This document shows positions 30,780 through 38,828 of a DNA stretch of 38,828 nt, one piece after another. The translations under genes and the position numbers were made by a program. Origin of the DNA: CAYTKU01 sp964550845 (GTDB taxonomy: Bacteria; Patescibacteriota; Patescibacteriia; Magasanikbacterales; UBA922). Under the pieces are notes generated by a model. The model searched no databases. It was not told where the DNA came from and was given only the letters and a program-made list of their open reading frames with translations. The stretch spans positions 1 to 38,828 of the forward strand of contig CAZKAD010000006.1 in NCBI GenBank assembly GCA_964550845.1. Reading direction: 5' to 3'. Each line of letters starts with the position of its first letter. Positions within the stretch are counted from its first letter, which is position 1.

Positions 30780-31349
30780 ATGCCCACATCTTTCCTTCCG
30801 AATTCTGAAGATGCTGCTTTAAATCACCCTCAAGAACAAATTCCACCAGAGCAAACAATGGATTTTCCTCCTGTTCCAGAAAAACCAATGGCGGATTACG
30901 TACCGGAAACTCCAATTCCACTTGAGGCCATGGAAGGACATCCAACGGAAAACGAACATTTCCTTGAAGAAACACAAGAAGCACCCGAAACCAGTACTCG
31001 TGCCCCTGTTGCAATACATCAACAAAATTCTCATCCCGAGCCTATTCCTTCTCTCAAAGATCCATTTATCCTCCAAATAGAAAAAATCATGGAAGAAAAT
31101 TTGGGAGATGTATTTTTAGCATTGACACCTGTCCAAAAACAGCAATTTAAAATTAAAGGAGAAGAAACTGCCAATAAAATTCGTCAAATTTTGAGTACCA
31201 CCAAAGTTCGTCTTGGAAAAATCATACGACTTATTTTTGATTGGTTAAAACTCCTTCCTGGTATCAATCGTTTTTTTCTTGAGCAAGAAGCAAAAATAAA
31301 GGCAGAAAAAATAATTGCTCTTTCCGAGCATAAAAAACATATTCCTTAA
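30780..31349 (+). CDS. Unrecognised protein (189 aa) upstream of the VirD4/TraG-like ATPase
   Basis: The frame is open from 30348, but that part overlaps metG on the other strand and precedes the promoter, so the ATG at 30780 is chosen. Residues 1-95 are acidic, proline-rich and probably disordered. Residues 95-189 are helical: a conserved-looking block (FILQIEKIMEENLGDVFLALTPVQKQ, key part MEENLGDVFLALTPVQ) is followed by basic amphipathic helices with GKIIRLIFDWLKLLPGINRFF, which could touch a membrane. No family recognised. It lies 6 bp before the ATPase gene, so the two are probably functionally linked. Confidence 0.75.
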   Translation: MPTSFLPNSEDAALNHPQEQIPPEQTMDFPPVPEKPMADYVPETPIPLEAMEGHPTENEHFLEETQEAPETSTRAPVAIHQQNSHPEPIPSLKDPFILQIEKIMEENLGDVFLALTPVQKQQFKIKGEETANKIRQILSTTKVRLGKIIRLIFDWLKLLPGINRFFLEQEAKIKAEKIIALSEHKKHIP

Positions 31350-31355
31350 TTCTTT

Positions 31356-33953
31356 ATGCCCCTGTCTCTTTTTCAAATAAGTGTTTACTCTTCTGGTTCT
31401 GAGAGTGTATACAATACCTATTCAACCTCAGAGAATAACCCACTCCTTATTGTACTGCTTGTTGCTTTTGGTGTTCTTGTGATTTTTACAGCCATTTTAT
31501 ATCTTGTACGATCAATTTTGCATACCAAAAATCGCCAAGAAAAATCATTAGAACGAGTCGTATTACAAATTTTGGTACCAAAAGAAAGAAAATCTGAAGG
31601 ACAAGGTGGACAACTTGGGAGTGACGACCGCCTTGAACAAATTCGAGAAGAAATTGGTATTACAGAAACTATTTTTTCTTCTTTGGCAGCCCTCAAACCA
31701 CAAAAAGGACTCGGCTGCTGGCTTGCCGGAAGAGATGATCATGTTGCTTTTGAAATAGTTATTCATGATGGACTTATTTATTTTTATATTGATACCCCAA
31801 GACGCTTTGAAGGTTTTCTAGAACAGCAGGTTCATGCACAATATCCAAATGCACAGATAGAACAAATGATTGATTACAATGTCTTTCATGAAAATAGTAA
31901 GATTACAGCAGCCTACCTCTCGGGAGCAAACCACAAATCATTTCCATATCGGACCTACAAAAAAATGGATTCTGATCCTCTCTCAGCAATCCTCAATACA
32001 CTTTCAAAAATTCATGAACAAAATAGTTCTGCTGTTATTCAATTTGTTGTTCGATCAGCACAAAAAACTTGGCGCAAAAAAACTGTCAAACTTGTTCGTG
32101 AAGTAAAGAAAGGAAAAAAATTTGAACGTGTTGCTGCCCAAACAACTGCTGGTAAAATTTTTGCTAAAACCATGGATCTGGCGGGTGAAACCTTAAGTAG
32201 TCCCAAACCGCATGACCCAAATAAACCTCAACATACCTACCAACTCTCAGCCATGGAAGAAGAAATGGTCAAGGGAATGGAAGAAAAAATGAGTAAAGGG
32301 CTTCTTGAAGTAACCATTCGTCTTTTGAGTGTGTCAGACAGTAGTGAAGTGGCGCAAATGAATCTCGATAACATGGCCAATGCCTTTGGACAGTATGCTA
32401 TTTATCGTTATGGAAACAATTTCCACGCTTCTATTCCCTCGAATCCCAATAAAATCATTCGCGAATCTATTTATCGTGCCTTTGCAGAAAATCACTATTC
32501 GGTCTTGAATACAGAAGAAATGGCTTCGGTGTGGCACCTTCCACTCCATTCTACAGAAGCGCCTCGCATCAAATGGCTCTCAGGACGCCGAGCACCACCT
32601 CCATCCAACCTGCCCAATACTGGTCTTCTTCTTGGTCATGTTCCTTATCGTGGTATTGATACGCCCGTCTACATGAAAGAAGGTGATCGTCGAAGACATT
32701 TCTACATGATTGGAAAATCTGGAAGTGGAAAATCTGTTCTCCTCGCCAACATGGCGATCCAAGATATTTTGGCAGGAAAAGGACTCTGTGTTATTGATCC
32801 TCATGGAGATCTCGTTGAGGATATTCTTGAGCATATTCCAAAAGAACGGGCAGATGATGTTATTTTGTTCAATCCCTCTGATCTCGAGCGTCCAATCGGA
32901 CTCAACATGCTTGAAGCTAAATCAGTAGATCAAAAAGATTTTGCTGTCCAAGAAATGATTTCGATCTTCTATAAGCTATTTCCACCAGAAATGATTGGAC
33001 CGATGTTTGAACACAACATGCGTAATGTGATGCTCACACTGATGGCCGATCTCGACAACCCTGGTACAATTATTGATATTCCACGCATGTTTACTGATGA
33101 CGCCTATGTCAAAAAATATTTGAAAAAACTGCAAGATCCAGTCGTACGTGCTTTCTGGGAAAAAGAAATGGCCAAAACCAGTGACTTCCATAAATCTGAA
33201 ATGCTTGGTTATTTGATTTCCAAAGTTGGACGCTTTGTGGAAAATGAAATGATGCGTAACATCATGGGACAGCAAAAATCTGGCTTTGATTTTCGTGAAG
33301 CTATGGATAGTCAAAAAATATTGCTTGTCAACCTAGCGAAAGGGACAACCGGTGAAGTCAATGCCAAACTTATTGGTCTTATCATCGTAGCCAAACTCCA
33401 AATGGCAGCCCTTGGTCGTGCAGACATGGCAGCCGAAGACCGCAAAGATTTTTATTTGTATATCGACGAATTCCAAAACTTTGTAACTGATTCTATTGCC
33501 ACCATCCTCTCTGAAGCACGTAAATATAAACTCGATCTGGTGATCGCTCACCAGTATATGGGACAGCTCACGGATGACAAAGGAAAGGCACCAATACGCG
33601 ACGCTGTGCTTGGTAACGTTGGTACTATTGTCTCAGGACGCATTGGACCAGATGATGCTGAAATTTTGGCCAAAGAATTTTCACCTGTCTTTGGTTCGTA
33701 TGATTTGCTCAATCCACCACAATTCTCCTATTATATCAAAATGCTCATTGACAATGAGGCGGCAAAACCATTTAACATGCTGGGCTATCCTCCAAGACGT
33801 GGCAACAAAGAATTGGCTGCTGCTATAAAACAACTGGCTCGTTTGAAATATGGACGCGATCGTCGTATTGTAGAAGCAGAAATCATGGAACGTACCCAAC
33901 TGGCTGAACCAGAAAAAAAATCAAAAGTCGATATGTTTGAAGCTTCACTCTAA
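31356..33953 (+). CDS. VirD4/TraG-like type IV secretion or conjugation ATPase
   Basis: An 865-aa membrane-anchored pump ATPase. One membrane segment lies at about residues 28-51, followed by a large N-terminal region (about 60-430) of a kind seen with TraG/VirB4-like ATPases. The motor domain has Walker A GKSGSGKS (453-460), IDPHGD (480-485), FEHNMRNVMLTLM, and the Walker B-type segment FYLYIDEFQNF (about 700). TraG/TraD C-terminal elements include ILSEARKYKLDLVIAHQY and GNVGTIVSGRIGPDDAEILAKEF. Such ATPases move DNA or proteins through type IV secretion or pilus machines. No relaxase, pilin or VirB channel gene is in the window, so the substrate is unknown. Confidence 0.87.
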   Translation: MPLSLFQISVYSSGSESVYNTYSTSENNPLLIVLLVAFGVLVIFTAILYLVRSILHTKNRQEKSLERVVLQILVPKERKSEGQGGQLGSDDRLEQIREEIGITETIFSSLAALKPQKGLGCWLAGRDDHVAFEIVIHDGLIYFYIDTPRRFEGFLEQQVHAQYPNAQIEQMIDYNVFHENSKITAAYLSGANHKSFPYRTYKKMDSDPLSAILNTLSKIHEQNSSAVIQFVVRSAQKTWRKKTVKLVREVKKGKKFERVAAQTTAGKIFAKTMDLAGETLSSPKPHDPNKPQHTYQLSAMEEEMVKGMEEKMSKGLLEVTIRLLSVSDSSEVAQMNLDNMANAFGQYAIYRYGNNFHASIPSNPNKIIRESIYRAFAENHYSVLNTEEMASVWHLPLHSTEAPRIKWLSGRRAPPPSNLPNTGLLLGHVPYRGIDTPVYMKEGDRRRHFYMIGKSGSGKSVLLANMAIQDILAGKGLCVIDPHGDLVEDILEHIPKERADDVILFNPSDLERPIGLNMLEAKSVDQKDFAVQEMISIFYKLFPPEMIGPMFEHNMRNVMLTLMADLDNPGTIIDIPRMFTDDAYVKKYLKKLQDPVVRAFWEKEMAKTSDFHKSEMLGYLISKVGRFVENEMMRNIMGQQKSGFDFREAMDSQKILLVNLAKGTTGEVNAKLIGLIIVAKLQMAALGRADMAAEDRKDFYLYIDEFQNFVTDSIATILSEARKYKLDLVIAHQYMGQLTDDKGKAPIRDAVLGNVGTIVSGRIGPDDAEILAKEFSPVFGSYDLLNPPQFSYYIKMLIDNEAAKPFNMLGYPPRRGNKELAAAIKQLARLKYGRDRRIVEAEIMERTQLAEPEKKSKVDMFEASL

Positions 33954-33973
33954 ACAAGTGAGGCTTTTTCTTC

Positions 33974-34002
33974 TTGACGTGAGGCTTCTCTCATGAGACA
34001 AT
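33974..34002 (+). promoter_or_regulatory. Possible promoter of the 244-aa gene
   Basis: -35 TTGACG (33974-33979), 17-bp spacer, -10-like GACAAT (33997-34002). The -10 is weak, so read-through from the ATPase gene is also possible. Confidence 0.35.
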
Positions 34003-34026
34003 CTCAATACTTTTGAATGTATTTTT

Positions 34027-34761
34027 ATGAACCATGTGAGTGACCTTTTCCAAAACAAAGATAAATTTCTAAAAAACCTTCCTTCAGACTCTTTTTCGAC
34101 ACTTCCTCCTGAAAATCCTACTCCCCCGCTATCCACAGTACCTCCTTTTTCGTCAGCAACGAAAGAAGTGAGGCAAGAACCCGACGCCGATACAGAACCA
34201 GAGCAAACCCCAGCCGTACCAAATGATCCATCAAAAGCAGAACTCATTCGCTATACACTTTATAAAATTAAAGACCAGGTGGATATTCTTCTTCACCTAC
34301 TCGATGAAACTACAGCTCTTCTTCCTTCTGCACCACTTCAGGTAATCAAAACTCCCGCTCAAACGGTAGCCCCAGATAAAAATGGAAGAATCTTAGAGGG
34401 TATCTTTACCGGAGAAAAAATGCTGAGTGACGAAGGTGAGATATTTACTATTCCTGCCAACTATGCCAGTAAATCAAAACTCGTTGAAGGCGATCGCATG
34501 AAGCTTACTATTCCAGAAAATGGCTCCTTTATTTACAAACAAATTTCCCCAATTGAACGTAAACGCATACGAGGAGAATTAGTATCTGGTGGGACAAATG
34601 GTCAATGGATGGTAAATGCTGAAGGAAGAAGTTACAAGGTTTTAACAGCATCTATTACCTTTCACAAAGGACGAATTGGAGACGAAGTCGTACTCCTTGT
34701 GCCAGAAAGTGGTATGTCAGACTGGGGCGCAGTCGAGCATATCATTCACAAAGAATTCTAA
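34027..34761 (+). CDS. Unrecognised two-part protein (244 aa)
   Basis: Not assigned to a named family. Residues 1-70 are Pro/Ser/Thr-rich and probably disordered. A helix follows (72-100, SKAELIRYTLYKIKDQVDIL). The C-terminal part (about 115-244) alternates strands and contains DKNGRILEGIFTGEKMLSDEG, IPANYASKSKLVEGDRMKL and YKQISPIERKRIRGEL; these read like two small beta-rich modules, perhaps OB-like. It is encoded 73 bp after the TraG-like gene on the same strand and ends before a strong terminator. I have an impression that similar proteins occur in other CPR genomes, but that is not verified here. Confidence 0.75.
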   Translation: MNHVSDLFQNKDKFLKNLPSDSFSTLPPENPTPPLSTVPPFSSATKEVRQEPDADTEPEQTPAVPNDPSKAELIRYTLYKIKDQVDILLHLLDETTALLPSAPLQVIKTPAQTVAPDKNGRILEGIFTGEKMLSDEGEIFTIPANYASKSKLVEGDRMKLTIPENGSFIYKQISPIERKRIRGELVSGGTNGQWMVNAEGRSYKVLTASITFHKGRIGDEVVLLVPESGMSDWGAVEHIIHKEF

Positions 34762-34787
34762 ATTTCACTTGAAAAAATTTACAAAAT

Positions 34788-34818
34788 AAAAATCCTCCGT
34801 TTAAGCGGAGGATTTTTT
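34788..34818. terminator. Bidirectional intrinsic terminator
   Basis: AAATCCTCCG (34790-34799) pairs with CGGAGGATTT (34806-34815). A-runs and T-runs flank it, so it can end both the 244-aa gene (plus) and the SWIB gene (minus). Confidence 0.9.
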
Positions 34819-34850
34819 TATTGAACGGATTATTAATCAAGCGTAGCGGC

Positions 34851-35153
34851 TTACTTCTTTTTGTTGGTAGCTTTTGGAGCCTTTGGTTTTGCATCTGGAT
34901 CAATAATATGAGCAGAGACAAGTTTTGTCATTTCAAACATGGTAACTTCTTTTACACCAAAAATTGGCAAGAGAAGATCATCTGCAAAAATATTTCGTTT
35001 GTTTTTTGGATTTTGCAAATCGTGTTTTTTAATATAAACCCACAATTTCTTTACCACTTCAGAGCGTGGCATTGGTCCTTTACCGACAACAGCTTCGAGT
35101 TCCTCAGAAAGTTTGAGTGGTCGAAGAAGTGCTGGATTAGCTTTTCTTGGCAT
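34851..35153 (-). CDS. SWIB/MDM2-domain protein
   Basis: A 100-aa protein from the ATG at 35153. A longer frame reaches 35270 but would run through the promoter at 35196-35224. Residues 8-82 match the SWIB/MDM2 fold: LLRPLKLSEELEAVVG, RSEVVKKLWVYIKKHDLQNPKNKRNI, then FGVKEVTMFEMTKLVSAHI. The tail is Lys/Pro/Ala-rich. SWIB domains are best known from eukaryotic chromatin remodellers; among bacteria they occur in Chlamydiae and CPR. A role in nucleoid or topoisomerase function is speculative. Confidence 0.88.
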   Translation of the reverse strand: MPRKANPALLRPLKLSEELEAVVGKGPMPRSEVVKKLWVYIKKHDLQNPKNKRNIFADDLLLPIFGVKEVTMFEMTKLVSAHIIDPDAKPKAPKATNKKK

Positions 35154-35195
35154 ACCATTTGTATATTTAAAAATAAATGCCTCAATTTTGAGGAT

Positions 35196-35224
35196 AGTAT
35201 AGCATAGGCCTCTTCGGAGCGCAA
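35196..35224 (-). promoter_or_regulatory. Predicted promoter of the SWIB gene
   Basis: Read on the minus strand: -35 TTGCGC (35224-35219), 17-bp spacer, -10 TATACT (35201-35196) preceded by TGC. The leader contains a small CCTCA/TGAGG hairpin. Confidence 0.65.
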
Positions 35225-35255
35225 GAAGCCCAGTGGATAGGCTGCGAGGCAAGCC

Positions 35256-35284
35256 TTTACCAATACCCACAACTAAGATATAAT
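35256..35284 (+). promoter_or_regulatory. Predicted promoter of dnaX
   Basis: -35 TTTACC (35256-35261), 17-bp spacer, -10 TATAAT (35279-35284). The dnaX ATG is at 35311. It is divergent from the SWIB promoter 31 bp away. Confidence 0.65.
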
Positions 35285-35310
35285 TTAGAAGTTAAAATTT
35301 CTTCTTTTCT

Positions 35311-36891
35311 ATGGCATTGTATCATAAATATCGCCCACAAAAATTCTCCGAAGTGATTGGACAAGATCATGTGGTAAAAACTATCTCACGTCAGATTGTG
35401 ACCAATACGCTGGCACATGCCTACATTTTTTCAGGTTCACGTGGAATTGGGAAAACAACTATTTCTCGTTTGGTTGCCAAGGCAATTAACTGTACCAACC
35501 GAAAACCAGAGAGTGCAGAACCTTGTAATGCTTGCACCGTATGTGAGGCAATAACCCAGGGCCGAAGTATTGATGTAATTGAAATTGATGCCGCAAGTAA
35601 TACTGGCGTTGACAATGTACGCGAAAATATTATTGAAAATGTCCAGTTTCAACCAACCAGTAGCAAATACAAAGTCTTTATCATCGACGAAGTTCACATG
35701 CTCTCGACCAGTTCATTCAACGCCCTGCTCAAGACGCTTGAAGAACCACCAAGCTATGTAATTTTTATTCTCGCAACAACAGAACTTCATAAAATTCCTG
35801 AAACGATCCTTTCTCGTTGTCAACGCTATACCTTTCATAAAGTTCCAAGAGACATACTTTCGGATGTAATTGATACCATTACGAGAGCCGAAAAAGTGAC
35901 CCTCGAGACTGAAGTAAAAGAAGCAATCATTAGTAAAGCCGACGGCGGGGTGCGTGATGCCGTCAGTCTTCTTGAACAAATCATGTCTGTTGGGGAGTCT
36001 CACCTTACCCGCGAACAAGCATCTCTCTTTCTTCCTATCTCGCCATTTTCTGATACTCTGCTTTTTTTGGAGCGACTCATACCAAAAGATGCTGCTGGGG
36101 CACTTGGGGCTATTGAACAACTCAGTCGCAGTGGAAATGATATGGCAGCCTTTTTAGAAACACTGCTTGAAACCTTGCGGGCACTTATGATCATCAAAAT
36201 ACAAGGGACACAGCAAACTTCTCCATCAGACCTGAGTAAAGAATCACAGCAGGCGCTCGAAAAACTCGCACCTCAAATTTCTGGCAGTGAACTGCTCAGG
36301 CTCATAGATATATCCCTCAAACGCCGAGCAAGTCTTAAATCAGCTCCCCTCCCTGAACTTCCTCTCGAACTCATTGTCCTCGAATGGGTTCAGACTGATC
36401 TCTCAAGTGTTGTTCCGGCTCCGGTGGCTCCTACACCTCCACCAGCGCCTGTAAATCCTCCTCTCAAAAAACAAGAAGATGTACCGCCAGTAGAAGAACC
36501 CAAAACGCCACTGGCAAACTCTGTGCAACCAACCAAAGTCGAAGCACCAGCTTCTCCCAAAGTTTCTCCTACGTTCCAGGTACTCAAAAATAAATGGGGA
36601 GAAGTCCTCAAATGTGTAGAAAAACAATCTCCATCTTTGGTGTCACTACTGAAAACATCGAATCTTGTATCTCTTGAAGAAAATGCTGTGACGCTCGAAG
36701 TTCCCTACAAACTACACCAAGACAAATTCAACCAAAAAGAATACAAAAAAATGATGGAAGATGCTCTTGAACAATGCTATGGTTCAAAATTTTCCCTCAA
36801 AATAGAAGTGGCTGAGAAAAAAAATATTGAAGCTCCAAAATCAGAAGATCTGGAAAATATTGCCGCTGCTTTTGGTGGCGTCGTGGTGTAA
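35311..36891 (+). CDS. dnaX: DNA polymerase III clamp-loader subunit gamma/tau
   Basis: DnaX is the ATPase of the sliding-clamp loader. The 526-aa protein begins with the canonical LYHKYRPQKFSEVIGQDH. Walker A is GSRGIGKT (42-49), the zinc module is C61, C72, C75 and C78, Walker B is IIDEVHMLS, and the sensor region has TILSRCQRY. Residues about 369-400 form a Pro-rich linker, followed by a C-terminal domain of about 110 residues that may bind the polymerase. No convincing slippery heptamer for a programmed frameshift was noticed, so a single long product is expected. It converges on the HelD-like gene with a 1-bp gap. Confidence 0.96.
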   Translation: MALYHKYRPQKFSEVIGQDHVVKTISRQIVTNTLAHAYIFSGSRGIGKTTISRLVAKAINCTNRKPESAEPCNACTVCEAITQGRSIDVIEIDAASNTGVDNVRENIIENVQFQPTSSKYKVFIIDEVHMLSTSSFNALLKTLEEPPSYVIFILATTELHKIPETILSRCQRYTFHKVPRDILSDVIDTITRAEKVTLETEVKEAIISKADGGVRDAVSLLEQIMSVGESHLTREQASLFLPISPFSDTLLFLERLIPKDAAGALGAIEQLSRSGNDMAAFLETLLETLRALMIIKIQGTQQTSPSDLSKESQQALEKLAPQISGSELLRLIDISLKRRASLKSAPLPELPLELIVLEWVQTDLSSVVPAPVAPTPPPAPVNPPLKKQEDVPPVEEPKTPLANSVQPTKVEAPASPKVSPTFQVLKNKWGEVLKCVEKQSPSLVSLLKTSNLVSLEENAVTLEVPYKLHQDKFNQKEYKKMMEDALEQCYGSKFSLKIEVAEKKNIEAPKSEDLENIAAAFGGVVV

Positions 36892-36892
36892 A

Positions 36893-38665
36893 CTAGAGTG
36901 TCCCAACCACATACAACTCCCGCATCGCACGAGTCAGTGCTACATAGAGCAAATCTCTATTTATTCGTTTTTTTTCAACAATTCGGGCTTCTCCTAAATT
37001 ATCTCCTGCACTTACCCATGTAGCAGTTTTATTCCCGACTAAAAATACTGTATCAAATTCTACTCCCTGCGCTTCTTTGACCGTCAATACTTTGATGTGC
37101 TTATACTCCTTGAGGCTGATATATGGCTCAAGATCAGCAGGTTCTTTGGCCAGAATACCAATGAGTCGGTCAGTATTTTGTAGACACTGTGCCAATATTT
37201 TTTCTTGTGTTTCTTTGGTATCAGTGAGTGGCACTACCGGAGTTCCCTCTGGAAGAGCATCCGGAATTTCAATCGGGTATCCCAGACTCTTTATATAGCG
37301 CAAAATTTCTTTGGTATTGCGGTAAACTTTTTCAAGCGTAATAATGCGTGCTCGGTCAATCGCCTCCCCGACTTCATTCCAAGACTGCACTGTACCAAAG
37401 CGCGTTTGTTGACGCATATCACCCACATACACCAGCGATTTCATCTCTTCATTCATACACCCAGCAATGAGTTGCAATTGCTCAGGTAAATAATTTTGAA
37501 ATTCATCAACAACACAGAGGTTATACGAAACATCAAATCGTCCCATTTTTCGCTTCACTTCATAGCTATTTTTTTGTTGTATGAGATATTCTCGTGATTC
37601 TTGCAGCGTTCCATGGGCTCGTTTGTAGGCAAGCAGAAGTATGGTCAGATCAATATCATCAAATATGTTGTGACTGATTGTTTCAAGGACAATATCTTTG
37701 TGAAGAGAAAAATCCTTGTTATAAATATTTTTAAGAAATTCACTCGGCGATCCAGAGAGAGGCAGTTTGAAGCTGTGTAAAATATCTAGCTTCTGGCAAG
37801 TTATACTATCTTCAATTTCTCCACTGTGGCAATCTTCCCACGGTTCCCTTTTTGGCAGAGAGAGAATATCCGAGGCCCACCGCTGAAAAGTCGTAATTTC
37901 GACATTATCAATACCAAGATCTGGGAGCAGCGCGGCAAAGTAGGATTTTGTTCCCTCGTCTTGCACAAAAACACGTATACGGTGAGCAGGGAAAAAATCT
38001 TTTATCTCTGGCGCCTGCATAAGGTACGCCACACGGTGCAGTGCCAGCGTTGTCTTGCCTGATCCAGCTGGACCAGAGATCACGAGAGGTCCTTTATAGG
38101 AAGAGCGGATAACGGTATCTTGCGCTTCTTCCATGCGAGAGACAATCTCGGGCAAGATAAATCCGGTTTTGCGATTGGAAAAGTGTTCTTGGTAGACCAG
38201 CGTTCGTGGTATCTGCGTATTTTCCGTAGCAAAAAAAACAATCTTGCCTTCTTTTATCATATATTCATCTTTTCGAAGTACTTTCACATTTTTTTTCGCT
38301 CTATCTGGCAGTGTATAGGATGCCTGACCCGGATGAGCAAAGCGCAGTGTGGAAATAGGTGAAATCCACGAAACAATGGATTTTTCCGGATACGAAAATT
38401 TGCCTACATAAAAAGAGGCTGTGGTATCACCAGACACGTCGCAACGAGAAAAATATGGCGAAGGAAACAGCGCATCAAGTTCATGCTGACGCTGTTTGTT
38501 GTACTGCAAAAGCGTAGAGAGTGTCAGGCGCTCTGCCCCTTCGGCCTTTTTGAATTCCTCGGACATTTTCCTCTCCTGCTCGGTGAGCGTCGATTGTGAC
38601 TCGTGCAGTGAGCTCTGGACAGAATGTATCTGTTCACGAGCCTCATCCAAAAGTTCTGTTGTCAT
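36893..38665 (-). CDS. HelD/UvrD-like superfamily 1 helicase
   Basis: From the ATG at 38665 the protein has 590 aa. An upstream frame to 38737 is open, but a predicted promoter (38685-38712) lies inside it. An N-terminal coiled coil (about 1-68, TELLDEAREQIHSVQSSL and beyond) precedes the helicase core. Walker A is GPAGSGKT (198-205); VVDEFQNYLPEQ, YVGDMRQQTRFG and the motif VI-like LLYVALTRAMRELYVVG follow. The coiled-coil-plus-UvrD layout resembles HelD, which in Firmicutes binds and recycles RNA polymerase. DNA repair is the alternative. The region from 38713 to the window end holds no gene I can support. Confidence 0.82.
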   Translation of the reverse strand: MTTELLDEAREQIHSVQSSLHESQSTLTEQERKMSEEFKKAEGAERLTLSTLLQYNKQRQHELDALFPSPYFSRCDVSGDTTASFYVGKFSYPEKSIVSWISPISTLRFAHPGQASYTLPDRAKKNVKVLRKDEYMIKEGKIVFFATENTQIPRTLVYQEHFSNRKTGFILPEIVSRMEEAQDTVIRSSYKGPLVISGPAGSGKTTLALHRVAYLMQAPEIKDFFPAHRIRVFVQDEGTKSYFAALLPDLGIDNVEITTFQRWASDILSLPKREPWEDCHSGEIEDSITCQKLDILHSFKLPLSGSPSEFLKNIYNKDFSLHKDIVLETISHNIFDDIDLTILLLAYKRAHGTLQESREYLIQQKNSYEVKRKMGRFDVSYNLCVVDEFQNYLPEQLQLIAGCMNEEMKSLVYVGDMRQQTRFGTVQSWNEVGEAIDRARIITLEKVYRNTKEILRYIKSLGYPIEIPDALPEGTPVVPLTDTKETQEKILAQCLQNTDRLIGILAKEPADLEPYISLKEYKHIKVLTVKEAQGVEFDTVFLVGNKTATWVSAGDNLGEARIVEKKRINRDLLYVALTRAMRELYVVGTL

Positions 38666-38684
38666 AGACAAAAAAACTCTGTTA

Positions 38685-38712
38685 AAAATACAGGGATGGT
38701 ATTGAATGGCAA
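38685..38712 (-). promoter_or_regulatory. Possible promoter of the HelD-like gene
   Basis: Read on the minus strand: -35 TTGCCA (38712-38707), 16-bp spacer, -10 TATTTT (38690-38685). The start codon at 38665 would be close to the transcript's 5' end. Confidence 0.4.
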
Positions 38713-38828
38713 TACCCAAAGAGTGCTCCCTTGGCACAGCGTGCAGGGCTCGTGATTATTATAGAAGAAGATTGGATTCCCCCTTTTCGTCTTTTTTAGG
38801 AGAGATTCAAGGGAATTGAGAGAGATTA

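Noticed and set aside
35154..35270. 39-codon N-terminal extension of the SWIB protein
   Set aside because: It covers the -35/-10 pair at 35196-35224, and the domain begins right after the Met at 35153.

Overview
The window reads as bacterial chromosome, about 60% A+T by eye and densely packed. It most likely comes from a Candidate Phyla Radiation (Patescibacteria) genome. Pointers are a prolyl-tRNA synthetase without its editing insert, a short ATP-synthase delta subunit, a stand-alone SWIB-domain protein, and a VirD4/TraG-like ATPase flanked by two unrecognised proteins. TGA is used as a stop (the FMN-reductase gene), so the recoded Gracilibacteria-type code is not in use. The taxonomic call is inference. 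No tRNA, rRNA, CRISPR array or transposase was seen.

Layout. From 1 to 30650 every gene is on the minus strand. In transcription order from the right these are: metG-cvpA-tatD; a complete F1Fo ATP synthase operon (atpZ/I-B-E-F-H-A-G-D-C); a monocistronic 25-residue cysteine-rich peptide that standard gene callers would miss; a RecB-like Fe-S nuclease; a tandem ATP-grasp ligase followed by two paralogous BioF2/GNAT-fold transferases, behind a promoter, a structured leader with a short ORF and a terminator-like hairpin; typA; a 97-aa membrane protein with a consensus promoter and folded leader; an FMN reductase, a UvrD helicase-nuclease and a DciA-like (DUF721) gene; a 134-aa membrane protein, proS and the cell-shape set mreB-mreC-mreD-mrdA; greA; and lysS, cut off at the window edge. 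At 30.7 kb transcription diverges. The plus strand then carries a 189-aa protein, the VirD4/TraG-like ATPase and a 244-aa protein. SWIB (minus) and dnaX (plus) diverge from a shared promoter region, and a HelD-like helicase (minus) converges on dnaX.

How it fits together. Most of the window is core physiology: energy, wall elongation and shape, translation (LysRS, ProRS, MetRS, TypA), transcription elongation (GreA) and replication/repair (DnaX, UvrD-nuclease, HelD-like, DciA-like). The accessory part is the ATP-grasp/GNAT operon and the cysteine-rich peptide next to it.

Signals between genes are unusually readable. About sixteen sigma70-type promoters with 16-17 bp spacers can be picked out, often reading GCTATACT at the -10, and there are several U-run terminators. 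Perfect DnaA boxes lie beside three promoters (greA, cysteine-rich peptide, atp). The greA and typA leaders share a nested-hairpin element whose stems change on both sides while the loop is kept. Every atp gap longer than 50 bp contains an inverted repeat. All coordinates were read by eye; no search or folding program was run.
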